A DNA stretch of 64,000 nucleotides from Hypsibius dujardini (Eukaryota; Tardigrada; Eutardigrada; Parachela; Hypsibiidae). Below, piece after piece: positions 36,926-49,364 of this stretch (the first letter of the stretch is position 1; every line of letters starts with the position of its first letter). The position numbers and the translations under genes are program-made. Location of the stretch: assembly GCA_001579985.1 (NCBI GenBank), contig LRSR01014122.1, forward strand, positions 124,001 to 188,000, written 5' to 3'. The notes under the pieces are model-generated. The model did no database searches. It was not told the DNA's origin and saw only the letters and a list, made by a program, of their open reading frames with translations.

Positions 36926-37402
36926 AAAGATGCCACACGTAGCTGGCACAAAAAAAATGCCTCAATTGCATTGATTCTGGCTGCGAGATCTAGTTGTCCA
37001 ACTACTCTGTGCTGTGTTGACTATGGTCCTCTCTGCTATCTCTTAATAGGGTGCTTACTATGCTAAGTTCACGTCTTTGACTTGGTTCTTGGGCAAACAC
37101 CTCCTTTCATTGTGAACAACGTGACTCGAACACAATAGGACGGTTCTCCTATCTGTTGTATATCACCCTACCACAGTTAGGTGTGATCCATCGTTTGTAT
37201 AGGTCGCCAACAGGTTCTCACAGTCAAACCCTTTATGGAAATACTTTTTGTTCGGAGAAAAACCGAGACGTCAGACAAACTGTAACATTTCAGAGCACTC
37301 AAGTATTCCAGTTCGGGAATTTATGCATTGATGTCATGATGATCATGTCAGTCGGTTAGAAGCTGTAAGGAGGATCAGCCAGTAAGGTTCCTCACAATGG
37401 TT
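36926..37402. other. intergenic between DRC3 and the four-helix protein
   Basis: 3' flank of DRC3 and upstream region of the next gene. No additional exon, repeat or clear promoter motif is seen. Confidence 0.45.
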
Positions 37403-38923
37403 ATGATCCAGTCCTGCTGCTGGTGGAATAACGTGCGTACCGTATATTTAATGTATTCAAGAAGTGATTAGTCTTCCAGTTGATCTAGTTCCCATTTTTC
37501 GACAGTTAATATTTCTACTTTCAGGTGATTTATGGAAGCTACGGAAGTGCGGTTTACAGCTTTGTATGTCCAATTTCACCCAGACATGAAAAGAGATCAT
37601 TGAGAGGTGGTGTTGCAATGGCAAGCATAAGGTTTTTATTTCAGCTTATTGGCGGGATATTTACCGTTTTGGTTATGTTGGACGTTCGCCCGTTTCATTT
37701 TTTTGGAACACTGATGACAAACGGTAAGGAAGCAAACAGTCAGGCAACAGACAGAATATCGAGACAATACGTACATGGACAGACATACAGTGCGGACACA
37801 GGCACAGACAACATACACCGACAAACAAATACGGTAAGGATTTCATATCAATGAGGGAAAGATATGGATAAATGTTCAGAGAAAAACGTAGGCAGACAGA
37901 GACAGATACACAGACACGTACAATTAAGGCACAAACATGGACGGTAATCATCATGTCCACTCTGGGAGTACATGTATGACTCATCATATTCAGGCCCGGC
38001 TACAACCATGGGTAGTTATATTCAAATCGTTACCGGTCTGTCCCTCTGCATCTCTGCTTGCTTCCTCATGGGCGGCGTCTATCGGCGCACCAAACAGCTC
38101 CTCATCCCCTGGATTGTCAGCATGCTTCTCTTCACCGTCGTTCTCATCACCGGCAACGTCAATCTCTGTCTGCAAAAGGTATCCAGCATAACCATTTCAC
38201 AGTCACACTGCGTGTTCTACCGTTATTGCGACATATTGTAGTACTGTGTATTCAAATGTAACTCTAGTACGAACGGCAAGACCAATCGGGAGCGGATGCA
38301 CTGGTCATCGTCGTTTCCGTCGTCTTCTCCCTAATCGATGTATGTAATATTTACGCTACTCTCAAATGGGTCATATTTCTGCTTTTCGAATTAAGATTAG
38401 GTCAACAATTTTCAGATTTACGGCGGTTTATGCGTCATTTCTTTTTACCAAATTCTTTCCCATGAAACGGGAAAAATAGCCACCGACCACGGAATCAGTT
38501 TCATTCTTCCGGAGAAAGTATCCAATTATTTTCTACGTTTAATCGAATCGTTTGTGAATGTTTTTGTTTGTTTGGCGAATTTAGGCATCGATACGGTATT
38601 TTAAGAGGTCCACCTACGCCCACTCAGATAGCTGGCCCATTCGACCTGACGTTCCAATTAGCGACCCTGGCGGTGGGAGTAGAGGAGGAGGCAGCAGCGT
38701 CAAGTCAAGCATTACAGACAGAGCAGCGCCACCTACTGTCACCATCCACCGGGAGAGTCAGTTGCAGCTTAGAAGCAGCCCCAAAAGTGACCAGCACGAT
38801 CCGGAAGAGCATCTCATCCAGACGTATACCGTTCCTCACCCAAGAGTGCCCCAGATACTGTTTAAATCGGCGGCCGCCAAGCAGGTCCGCATTCAGGCAC
38901 CGGATCGACTTCAAAAATGTTAA
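37403..38923 (+). CDS. four-transmembrane protein, LAPTM/MTP-like topology
   Basis: Seven exons (37403-37432, 37525-37563, 37645-37723, 37994-38178, 38268-38339, 38416-38517, 38585-38923) join in phase to 281 residues. The start MIQSCCWWNN has a Cys/Trp-rich cytoplasmic-type N-terminus. Four hydrophobic segments follow: around FLIGGIFTVLVML, IVTGLSLCISACFLMGG, PWIVSMLLFTVVLITG and ALVIVVSVVFSLIDIY. Helix 1 and helix 2 are separated by a short loop. The C-terminal tail of about 110 residues is polar, rich in Ser, Gly and Gln, and probably cytosolic. The layout resembles LAPTM4/MTP-type or related arthropod four-helix proteins, but no diagnostic motif proves membership. Intron 3 carries a GACA-rich tract. 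Function unknown; the membrane location is the firm part. Confidence 0.7.
37735..37930. repeat. GACA-rich degenerate tract
   Basis: ACAGACA and GACACA units are scattered through the intron at 37724-37993 of the four-helix gene. Confidence 0.7.
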
Positions 38924-39794
38924 TCCTTTTTATACACTTTACGTTCCTTCCAATTCCTTCCAAATACCTTATCCTACTTTTCAATGGTCGAATATGGCAG
39001 TATATCCACCGTTACAGCTATTTTCTCTTGCCATTACGATAGAAATTAATTATACATGCTTTGGATGCCGTCTACCGGAAAAGGAAAACTGTGATACAGT
39101 CTCTTACGAAAGACAGACACAGACACCGACGTATTAAGTACAAGAAGACAAAAAAACGGACACAGACTCATGCACATGCACAGACACAGACACAGACGCA
39201 GACACAGACACAGACACAGACACAGACACAGACACAGACACAGACACAGACACAGACACAGAACTTGAAAAATTGGATTTTAAAAACCGATTATCGAGAC
39301 TAATATCTACTTTTCGTTAATTTTTGCTCACGCCACGTCGCACACACACACCTTTCAAAACAACTAAATTGACCATGTTGTTGAATTGAGCAGTGGCGCC
39401 ACCATTTGGGATTATATATGCTATATGGCTAGGGTGGGACTATGACACCGGGGAACCCAATCGCCGACGAGGGTATACAACGCTGCTGCATTGGTACTGT
39501 ACAGTGTGCGTCGCCGTTCGGCGCACTGACCGACTTTTTTTATCGGTATCTCGTACTCATACCCTGTAGCAAGCAACCAATCCGCCGGAAACAAAGTTTA
39601 CTCTGCCACCTAACATAAGCAGGGTTTGAATAGCCGCGCGCTAAACTTGCAGTTACAGTACCCACACATAGATCAGCAAGTCTCCCCCTCCTCATCACCA
39701 TCCTCATCATCATCATCATCATCATATGAGCTCGCGTCCGACGGCAAGATGCAAAAGTTGAGGCTTTGTTAGGATTTTAGAGACTAGACTCAAC
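38924..39794. other. gap with CAGACA hexanucleotide array
   Basis: 3' flank of the four-helix gene. It holds a near-perfect CAGACA array at about 39163-39260 and a short CAT run at 39698-39725. No coding exon is supported. Confidence 0.55.
39163..39260. repeat. CAGACA hexanucleotide array
   Basis: About fourteen tandem CAGACA copies with one or two substitutions, the purest short-period array in the window. Confidence 0.92.
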
Positions 39795-40243
39795 TCAATT
39801 ATGTCCCCGCATCACGTTCGTCGGCGTACCCGCAGGACGATGCTTGATCCTCTCACTCTCGCTATACCATCCAAGGTCGTCGTCTTTCTCATAGATCTCG
39901 ATCGGCTTATACCTTTTCTTTTGGCTGGAATATAAACTATCACGCGACATCCTCCGAATGATGGGCTGCTAATTTTTTGCTTAGAAATCAATATACGTAC
40001 ATTGGATTTTTTGGAGCGCTACACTGGTAAGTTGCTCTTGTGATGGAAAAACGACAGGGGGCTTTTTTGCCGGTCGCTCCGCTGTAACGGGATTGAGCCG
40101 TCTGATTTTGAGAATGTGCATAATGCAAATAGGCCGCGGACGGGCGGGGAACCGGCGTCCCGATCGATTTTGAATAATGTCTTTTATGGGTCGCCGTTTG
40201 CGAGCTGAGCGGAGTGGAGAGCCTAGCAGGCTGCGGTCTGGGA
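39795..40243 (-). CDS. unrecognised gene, last two exons on the minus strand
   Basis: Two minus-strand exons (40001-40243 and 39795-39951) are separated by a 49-base intron with GTACGT donor and GGAG acceptor, close to the local intron norm. Joined, they read in frame through about 80 residues rich in Ser, Gln, Arg and His. The final exon includes KKRYKPIEIYEKDDDLGWYS and RPAGTPTNVMRGHN, then a stop. A TTTGCAG before 40243 looks like an acceptor, so more exons should lie to the right, but I could not find them. Alternatively, a Met at 40321-40323 reads into this exon with a hydrophobic stretch. The charged, low-hydrophobic C-terminus could be a cytosolic tail. Family not recognised; it may be a chance open frame. 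Confidence 0.4.
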
Positions 40244-42898
40244 CTGCAAACAAAAAGGGAACAGGGGAGAAGGGAAATCAGGGTCAAGACTGATTTTGTA
40301 ACGCGCGGCCTCTTTTCGCCCACAGGAAAAAAGGATAAAAAATAACTATTCCATCGATGATACTTCTACTTAGCTGACGTCAAAAATGTTTTTGAAATAT
40401 GTAAAATATATGTTCGTCTTTAGTAACAACTATTTGTCCCAAAGCCCCATATTAGGTCGATTGTGAATCTGCTGTTAGTGAGAGGCATATCTTTCAGCCC
40501 AAAATATATTTCGTAAGTCTGCCTTTTTATTCAAATTATAAAGATTAATTTCAACAGCTGAAGTTGTCTTATCAGATCATAATATTGCACTTGCATTCTG
40601 TTTGATGCTCAAGTCATTACAAAAGTGTAAATAATCTTCATGTAATGCATGTATATATTTTCTTCAAAAGCTACCATACAAAGCGGTTTTATTCATACTG
40701 TATTTGTAATTTGTGGTATCCATTCCAATTTCGAAACGTTAGAAATTATCTTAGTATGAGTTCATTGTATATCATGCATTATTTTTTGGAAGTGTCTGTT
40801 TTGGCTATGCATTTCTTTAACTGAACTATAGTAGTAGCAGAGTATGTGTTTTAACTGTACGGTAAGAACAAATAGTAATTCCTATTTTATATTTATAATC
40901 TATGCCACGAACGCTGGGCGTCAACGTGTACACTATTAGTTATTTAGAGCACATTTTAAATGTTGTTGTTGTTGTTTGCGATTGAAAACGCATTTTCGGC
41001 GTACTACCCGAAAGGCGGTAGAAAGAAAGAGAGTGTATAATGGTGTGCCGTCTCGTCGAACTTTACAGCCGAACCATGGTCGTTTTAACTTTAGTAAAGT
41101 AGGTCAAACAACTACTGGTGCTATAGGGTGCGATGTGGTGCCGTAATCAGCACCAGGCTGACTGACACCCGGCACTTCCACACCATCGGGTGTGGAACAC
41201 TTTACCAACGAACCCACGCCCTATGCCACCAACTGCTAATTTCATTGAAAGACAATATTTTTAAGCAATATTTTGCACATTTTTCCCATTTATATCTCCG
41301 CCTGGTGTAGGTTTCTACTGCTCCAAATTGAATACTCGCAGCGCGACACATCCAGTCCTAGTTTCCCATTGCATTTTTTAAACATTGAAATGAATGCTAA
41401 AATATTTGTTTCCTCTGACAGAAAATTTTTAATATTGACTTAAGGTTTGTTTTTAGTTTTATAGCCAATAAGTGAAAATTTTTCGTCTTTACGTAATAGT
41501 ATAGTATTTATTGTCTTGGAGCAAACTTGTTTATTTAGGCTAAAATGTTTAATTTAGATTGCTAACACATTTTTTTCCTCTTATAGAAAAAACTTAATAT
41601 TAATCTAAGCTTTGTTTCAGTTATAGCCAATAAGAGAAATTTTTCGTCCTGAATAATACAGTGTAATGTTTGTTGTCTTGAGCAAAATTGATTTATTCAG
41701 GTATAAATATTTAATTTGAAAAGGAATGTTAGTTGGGAATTTCATGCTGGTCTTTCCGGATATGATTGTAACTAACAAGGAAGAAATGCACGACAACGTT
41801 TGGCAGCAGCGAGTCCGCAGCGTGTCGTTCGCGGCGCGATCCGATCGGATATGCCAGTATGTACTAGTGATGTGGCGGACCGAGAGCTCAGGGTTCATAA
41901 GACGAACAAGTTTGTCTGTTATATTGGTCGTTCACCTTTCCCGCCACTGCACCAAAGAACTCTTTATGCCGTCGAGCACCACAGCGAGGCACAAGAGAAT
42001 TATGCGGTACACTACTAGTACTGTACCGTATCGAACTTCATTTCTATATAGGGATATTAATTACGCTGGTTCCTATCGTGACAACATCAGCATGACTGGG
42101 CGATAATATTGTCTGACCAATTTATAAACTGTTTTTGCAATTTTTCAACAAGAAAAAACAATATATTTAGATGTGAGAATGGTGACTCACAAAAAGTCAC
42201 CCGCGTTCAGATAAATACAGTAGTATTCTGTTTAATCTTTCTGCCGTGAAATTTTAGAACGTGATGTTGAATATGCATGATGATGTTGCCAAAGTGCGTA
42301 TCTAATTTTGTGCTTCTACAATTACCACACAAAATATTATGTATCTGTTTGTTTCCGATTTATAAACAAAGTTGGATAGTAAAATGATGTTGAGAATTTT
42401 GCCGTTCTACTGATAATAAAAGAGAGAAAACGCAGTGAAGGCGTCTAAATCGATTTTCTAATCAAATATTCAAGCAGCTGCCGATCGCCACGTTCGTTGC
42501 AGTCACGGTCGACGGAGAGAAAATAATATGAGTCTCAACTGTCGGTCGTCTCGCGGATACCATAAGGCTAATTGCAGGTTCTTGCGTTATCCCTTTTATA
42601 TTTATTTTTGGTTAAACGTATTACGCTCGATGAGGTCACTTGCTAAAATGAATGGAGAATAGACAGTATATGGGGGTTCCCCTTTCCTTGTGAAGTGGCC
42701 AAACGAATGCCTTAATAACATCTAGCTCGCCCGCTACATGTCGGATCGGAAGATTTTAATCGTATCATCTTTCCTCTGCTCTAAACTAATACTTGGCCGG
42801 ACAGAAAACTAATCGATACACCAAGTATTAGCACTTGAATTGAAAAACTCTTTCAAACAAAATCAGTCAATCAATTCATTTGTTGTTTGTTAGAACAG
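40244..42898. other. AT-rich gap upstream of the PAS-domain gene
   Basis: Contains a two-copy tandem duplication (41398-41724) and short open frames without domains (for example 41726-42106). I searched by eye on both strands for bHLH exons of the following gene and for upstream exons of the minus-strand gene; none was convincing. Confidence 0.45.
41398..41724. repeat. two-copy tandem duplication of about 160 bp
   Basis: Copy 1 (about 41398-41568) and copy 2 (about 41569-41724) share the same order of blocks: TTTCCTCT-AGAAAA, AATATT, TATAGCCAATAAG, ATTTTTCGTC, TTGTCTTG-AGCAAA, TTTATT-AGG and TTTAATTT. Many small changes separate them, so the duplication is not recent. Confidence 0.75.
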
Positions 42899-43732
42899 GT
42901 GGCGCCGCCTACGAAGAGCCAAAACGACATGATGGATCAACTCAAATCCGTCAAGGTAACTTTGAAAAGTCCTGTTTAAGATTAATCATTTAGAGGACGT
43001 ATTCTTGCAGCTTGGAGACGGATTTTTGTTGGTCATTGACGAATTCGGCAAGATGATTTATGTTTCGGAGTCCGCGCTTCAACACACCGGATTCCGCGCT
43101 GTAAGCCTTATACCTCTCTCATCCTTTTCCTCCTTTCTTCCAACGACTAATTTCCTTACATAACTGGATTTTCGTCCCATTTTGATGATCTGTTTTTCAG
43201 CTGGATTTGAACGGCCAATCTTGGTTCTCCCTGCTCCACCCGGACGATCAAGTATACTCACGAGCTCATCTCCGTGAGGCAGTCACACGATGCCGACAGC
43301 AGCAGCAGCAAAAGTCAGTCGTCACGGATCCGGCATTGCCGACACCCTCGCCGACCCAATCGCCAGCGAATGCCAATGAGGCAACAGCAGCAGCCGGTGG
43401 TGGTAGTGATTTCCGGAGTTCCCTCTCCGTGCGACTGCTCCAAGGCAATCGACCTCGAAAAGGGCAAACTACCACAACGACCGCGACGATGACGTCTTCC
43501 AACGCTCCTAACGACGACACACATCCCCAACGGATGATGCGTCTAAACGGATCGCAAAATGAAAGTGCCGCCGAGACCGTCGACCCTGATACGGGAGACG
43601 CCTTCGTTTATCGCGCCTATCACTTTTCAGGAGCGGCAAGGGCAATTACGATCCAGACCGATGTCAACGGTGTATCAGGTATGGGCAGATCAAAAGGAAC
43701 TCCTATACCTTCAGTTGAATAGACTCACCGAT

Positions 43733-43780
<48 letters not shown>

Positions 43781-44542
43781 CGACAAATAAGCAAACAGAC
43801 ACACAGACAGACACACAAGCAGACACACAGACGGACAACAAAGGAATCGAAAGGTAGCAAGCCAACGGGTGTCATTTCAGCATACGGCATTAGACGTTTG
43901 ACTGGCTTTGCAGGATGGATGCGGAATATTGTGTGGGTCGCGGTAGGACGAACTTCGAAGCAGCCAGGCCAGGACGAAGGAAGTGAGAACGAGGTTCAGG
44001 CGACTGTCAATGAAGCTTTATCCGACGGTGAATCAACGCCATCTCATTTTGTTCTTCGACATGATCTCACTGGCAGGATAAACTATGTCGACCGAAGGTT
44101 AGCTGGAGATCCAAACCCGTTCGGAGGCTCCTTTTAACGACAAGATTTCTTTACAGATGTAAATACTTCACTGGGTACGATTTTGAGGATCTCAGGGGAC
44201 AAGTGATATTCGACCATTTAGTGCTGGAAGACAGTCGTCATTTACGATATCAGTACGACCAACGTAAGTGATTCACATAACCGCTTTGTGTAAAAGTACA
44301 CAGAAATCATGTTTCTCCGTTCTTTATTGAAGTGAAACGAGGACGAGAATCGATTGCTGTGGTCTATCGATTTCGAGGACTCGGAAAAACAAAAGACAAT
44401 GGCGGTGACACCTATTTAAATTGCCGTGCTTATTTAACACTCAACCCTGTCACATTCCAATCAGACCAAGTCACCTCTCTGGCAGCTTCCATTAGGTATG
44501 TCTATTTGCCTTTTTGCCTGTCTGTTTGCCTGTTTGTTTGCC

Positions 44543-44583
<41 letters not shown>

Positions 44584-45447
44584 GTCTGACTGTTTGTCAG
44601 TCTCCCTGGCTATTTGTGTGTCTGCCCGTCGACCGTCGGCTCCCTTGTCTGTCTGGTTTGGATGTTTGGCTTCTCTTTGTCACGTTTTGTGCCTGCATGT
44701 TTGTGTTTTATTTGCCTGAATTGAAATTTGTTTTTCTACAACAATTAGTGAGGAGGAAGGCAGAGCAGAAATAGAAAAACAAGCGTTACGCCAGACTAGT
44801 GCCCCGAAATCTCAAGCTTCCAACAATGCGCACCATGATGACGGGCAAACAAAGATTCTGCTGACCTGTTCCGTTCAGTACAAGTGCAACGGAAGCAGCG
44901 AGCACAGCGACAAGGAGAACTGCCGCTCAAATTCGACCAAATCACCGCAACAGAGTCCCGATTCCAATACCCATCCCATCGACATCTCACCCTTATCAAA
45001 TGGGGCTAACGGCAACGGGGGTCCGTTAGTGGACCAAGTAGCGATCATTGATAGTCAGTACAGTCCGTCAAAACACACGACAGAAGACGACGCCAATGCT
45101 GCAGGAACTTTGTCTCAAGCTCTTCAGACACATTCTCCTACGGCGAATACTACAAAGAGCATAGCGTCAGATAAATCTTCCGGCAAACGGCACGGAAGCA
45201 AGACAAAACTGTCGTCTTCTTCCGTAAGACAATTTTGCAGCTGCATGCACAGTCGTCTGTATGCCTGTATGGGAATATCTACCTTTCTATCTCCATCTTC
45301 CTTTTTGCGTGTAATATGCATGTCTGTCTGCCTGTTGGCATCTTTAGCTTTCTGGCCTATACTGACTGTCTATCTGCTTATCTATTGGTATCTGTGTCTT
45401 AGTCTTATACTGACTTACTCTGTCGTATACTGACTTAAACTGGCTGA

Positions 45448-45485
<38 letters not shown>

Positions 45486-46889
45486 TTTGGCATCTTTAGC
45501 TAACTGAATTATGTTGACTGTTGACTGAGTGTCTGCTTGTCTGGGTGATCTATTGCGTATTTATACCGCTTTGTCCAAATAAATCAGTCTGTTTGAATAT
45601 CTACCGGTCAGTCTCACTCCGACCTGTCTGTCTCGTTATTGTTTCCTTCACATGCGTCTTGTCTGTATCCACATGCCGACTTGTTTTCCAATCTTGTTCG
45701 ATGTAATTATTAGATTCCTCGCAACCTGAACCAAATGGTCAAATCCGAAGACCGCGAAAATCAGCGAAAACCTCCAGCGGAACCGTCGTCACTCCAATCT
45801 CACCACTACTTCCTCCCCGGGTCGGAGGCTCGCTCAGACACCCCCGGCCGCAACATCCCTAACATCATGTTCCACGACCAACTTCGGGAGAAACATCTCT
45901 ACCTCGAAGAGAGTATCCGCAACCAACAGCTCCAGTTGCAGATGCTCCAGCAGAAATTGATGACCCTGGCCAATCACGGCGCCGGGATCTATCCCATGCA
46001 GATGCAGCTGCAAGGTCCTCTCAGCAAAGTTATGGAACTACAAAACCGAGTCGGTAGACATCGAGACGAGGCGATCCAACAGCGGTCTCTCGTGGACGGT
46101 CGGATTCTTACCTCACCGATGCAAGGTTGGTTCTAATTATATTAAAAAATTGTATGCGTTTTCATTACTAATCACAGAATGGATGTATGCTTGTATTGCT
46201 TTATTATTTAAACGAACGTAACTACATTTTATATTTAAAATTGTTGCATACATTTTCCACATAATGTATTACCAATATGACATGTTAAAATTATACTTCA
46301 TAATTAAGGTGCCAGTCTCCTCCGCCGGAACTCTACTCCGCAAATGCCCGTCACTTCACGAGCAGCTCGAGCAGGCCAGCCCAATTTCTCTCGACGGAGC
46401 TCCATAATGGCGGAAAACATTATCTACGATCAGTCCGCAGCGGAGACCCTCCCATCCGCGACGGTAACGGACTTTGAGAGCGGTCGCCAGTCCGCCAACG
46501 TGCTCTCTCCGCCGTTTGTCGACGTGAACGAGCCGATGTCTGTTGCGTCGTCCGCGGCCAGTTCGCATAGCTTCCAACATCAGCCGCAGCAGTCGCGGAC
46601 GACCATGACGACGGGAAGTAGAGCCCCCTCCGTGGACCCGTTGGACGCTTTGTACAACAGTCTTGAACTAGGCGAAGATTCTGGCAGCCTGGGGCCGGAC
46701 TTTGAGGAGAAATTGCGGGAGCTGGAGATGCTCTTCACGCCCAGTTTCATCGGTAATAATAATGGTAGTGCCAATAATGGACAAGGTCCGTCATCGGATC
46801 CCGGTGATCCCCGGTCTTCAGATACCGCTTTACCCTACAAAAATAGCGGCCCGGCCTCGTTATCGGCAAACCTTAACGATTCTTCATAG
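42899..46889 (+). CDS. PAS-A/PAS-B transcription regulator of the bHLH-PAS family, bHLH not visible
   Basis: Nine exons (42899-42955, 43011-43100, 43201-43678, 43881-44097, 44157-44263, 44333-44495, 44749-45223, 45714-46125, 46309-46889) join in phase to 859 residues from an upstream acceptor at 42898. PAS-A reads LGDGFLLVIDEFGKMIYVSE and FSLLHPDD. A polar insert follows, then VYRAYHFSG. PAS-B reads LRHDLTGRINYVDRR, FTGYDFEDLRG and VVYRFRGLG. After PAS-B come SISEEEGRAEIEK, a Ser/Asn-rich stretch, and a Gln-rich helix (LEESIRNQQLQLQMLQQKL) that recalls the CLOCK/NPAS2 glutamine helix; PAS-B also resembles Met-type proteins. No bHLH precedes it, so either 5' exons are missing or the protein starts at the Met-Met near 42929. 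Introns 3, 6 and 7 carry GACA/GTCT tracts. Confidence 0.82.
43728..43845. repeat. GACA tract in intron 3 of the PAS gene
   Basis: Near-perfect GACA run, then degenerate CAGACAC units, in the intron at 43679-43880. Confidence 0.88.
44500..44605. repeat. GTCT/GCCT tract in intron 6 of the PAS gene
   Basis: TTTGCCTGTCTG units followed by a GTCT run, in the intron at 44496-44748. Confidence 0.85.
45430..45490. repeat. GTCT tract in intron 7 of the PAS gene
   Basis: GACTGTCTGTCTGTTTGTC and further GTCT copies inside the intron at 45224-45713. The rest of that intron is a degenerate relative. Confidence 0.8.
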
Positions 46890-48161
46890 CACGACCCAGT
46901 GGGGCTTTGTTGTTTACAAATTTTACTTTTCTGAAACCTCATTATCCTTATATTATTTATAAGTGCTTAAGTGGTTTTCGGTTGAATTTACAAATGATCT
47001 TCCATATTTTGCACGTCAATATAAGTTTTTTAGATTCAGCTATTTTTGCGTAGAGCATTGTACGATAAATGAAAGGGCAAGTGTGCGACATGGAATGTTC
47101 CTAGATACTGTCAGGGTGGACATTATCCTGCACGAAGGGATATTTATTCTAAATTGAAATAAATTTCATTTTTCAAAGTCGCAGAATGAGTTACTTTAAG
47201 GTTGGAGTAGGACTGATTGCGAGCACAATCTCATACGAAACTTCCCACCAAAAGCGTTCTGTACGTGTTCATAATAGTAAGGTACATATGTCAGTTGTTA
47301 GAGTTTTAATTTTCTACAAAACCAGACAGCTTCTTCCTATGGCTTGCGCGTTTGAGATCATAAAAAGCATGGGAAAATTCTTTTGCCGCAAGGTATGCCA
47401 GCGGACAATTAAGACGTACTTGTATGAAGAATTTGGCGTCAAGAAGACGGATTCGGTCCTGTACAGCACTGAATGTAAAATATAGGATTATTTCCGCTGA
47501 AACGTAGCCGACCGCTACCGTGTGGAAGTACCAACACTATCTCATCCATCGCCCGAATTTTTTTTATATAGTTTGTGCTTTTGGTTTCATTTTGATTGTA
47601 ATAATACCAGTGACCGCTGGCCACTCACGCAATCGAAAGACCGTAGTAGTCCCTTAATTGGAAAAATGACATTTGTACAACTAACAAACAATCAATCAGT
47701 AATCAAGAAATGCTGTTAAAGGTAGATTTAGTAAAGCAAAAAAGGGGTTCGTCGTAACAACGGCGACTGGATTGAGGGATTGCCCGAAAGAAATATCTGA
47801 ATGAAAAGGTGAATGAATTTTTGTTTTGCATGGAGAAAGACACTCCGGTAAGGGCGGTAACCTAGAGGAGATTGAACAGGGACCGACACAGACTTGTCCG
47901 ACAGATTGCCTAACAAAGACTTTCCACATGCCGTATACGCCGACCGACTGACCGACCGATCGTACCTCCCGTTCCTTCCTCTCCATGCGTCCCTTCCTTC
48001 CGCCCTGCCGAGGGTAAACAGACTAATCTACACTACAGCTAGGGCAGGGGCGGCCTGTCTTCGTAATGCATATAATAATAATAACAGTCACGGCACGATC
48101 TCCTCAATCAGTCCTCCATATCCCCGCGCACTTTCACCGCATACTTGAAAGGTAAATACCG
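46890..48161. other. 3' flank of the PAS gene and intergenic DNA
   Basis: AATAAA at 47158-47163 probably ends the PAS transcript. Open frames beyond it (for example 47186-47485) show no domain and no exon structure. Nothing else is recognised before the MITE. Confidence 0.5.
47158..47163 (+). terminator. polyadenylation signal AATAAA, PAS gene
   Basis: AATAAA about 270 bases after the stop codon. Confidence 0.5.
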
Positions 48162-48526
48162 GTACGAGGTAAAGGCCGTTAACCAGGCCGTTTTAGGAAT
48201 CGTAATTTAACCAGGTCGGCAGGCCAGCAGGTGGCGCATAAGTCGTTTTTGCGGAGTCAACCCAGGGAGATGGAACCGAAGTGGCGCCTCTATCGGACTG
48301 CTTGCACACTTCTCCATTGAGGTTCTTCCCTTCCTTTTTTGGACCCAAATTTGAACCGTGAGGCTTAGGAACGAACTAAAATGGGTCAGAGAATTTTTCT
48401 GAATGTTTTCAAGCCATCTGCTATGGCATGGCAGCACTGCAGCGCCAGGAAATCAACGTTGAAAAAAACCGGCCTGGTTAAGTTATGATTTCTAAAACGG
48501 CCTGGTTAACGGCCTTTACCTCGTAC
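48162..48526. mobile_element. 365-bp MITE with 58-bp terminal inverted repeats
   Basis: The left end starts GTACGAGGTAAAGGCCG, and the right end is its complement. About 54 of 58 bases pair between the arms. The interior has no coding capacity. No clear target-site duplication was seen, so the superfamily is not assigned. Confidence 0.85.
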
Positions 48527-49364
48527 GCGTAGAGGTAGGATGATAACGAGACTAATCAATACTACTGCTATACACTTGCTCTGGTTAATTTTGCTACGGC
48601 GCAGCGCATAGCGTACTCACTCTATTCGTACCCCTGCACGGACCGCTGACCTAACCACCTCGTCAATTTTAGCAGCAGAGTAGTAGAGTATACTACAGTG
48701 TAGTCCCACTCTGCCTGGGATCTTCAACTCGACTGCACTTTGCCGGGAGCAGAGAAGAGGAAGGAGACATACATTACAAGTACCTGAAGGAGCGCATTAA
48801 ATTCAGGAGGAAAGAGAGGCAAGTGTCTCTGGAACGTCAATCGAACCGGCGCCGTGCCGGGTCCCTTTTAACGATTTTCATATATATACACACGTACCAT
48901 AGGCATCGTTTTTTGCTATCCATTATAAGTGCTGGCTGTTTTCCTTCTCGCAGTCGGCGTTCCTTTTGCCGGCCAACATTTTTTCTACTCTTTCTATATG
49001 GACTTATCATCATCATCTTCCGTTCGGATAATCCCTTCGTTAATACAGTGTGTATTCCCAACAATTGCGGTTTTTCCTACCCGGACGGCTTGTTTTTCTA
49101 TTCTTCCTGTTGCGGCTCATGCAGTTATCACGGCAGATCGTTAAAATTAGACGACCTGAAAGTGGATACTTGCACCAAGAGTAGCCTCGATTAGGTAACA
49201 AGACATTCACGAACAGTTGTCTCCGTTCCATTCTACTGGAGTAACTTTGCAGTTACCGCATCACGGACTATACACTACTTTATGAGGAGAAGAGATGGGC
49301 GTGTTTTTTTATTCTTGTTGCATTCATTCTTATAAATTGGACTTTTTCTAGGTATATCTAAAGA
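48527..49364. other. upstream region and probable 5' UTR exon of AMPK gamma
   Basis: TTCTAG just before 49352 is an acceptor upstream of the first ATG, so a non-coding first exon lies to the left. Its position is not certain. No other gene is supported. Confidence 0.45.

Noticed and set aside
41726-42106. 126-residue frame in the gap upstream of the PAS gene
   Set aside because: No domain, no bHLH signature, and overlapping frames of equal quality.
47186-47485. 99-residue frame downstream of the PAS gene
   Set aside because: No recognisable domain and no splice context; lies in a likely 3' flank.
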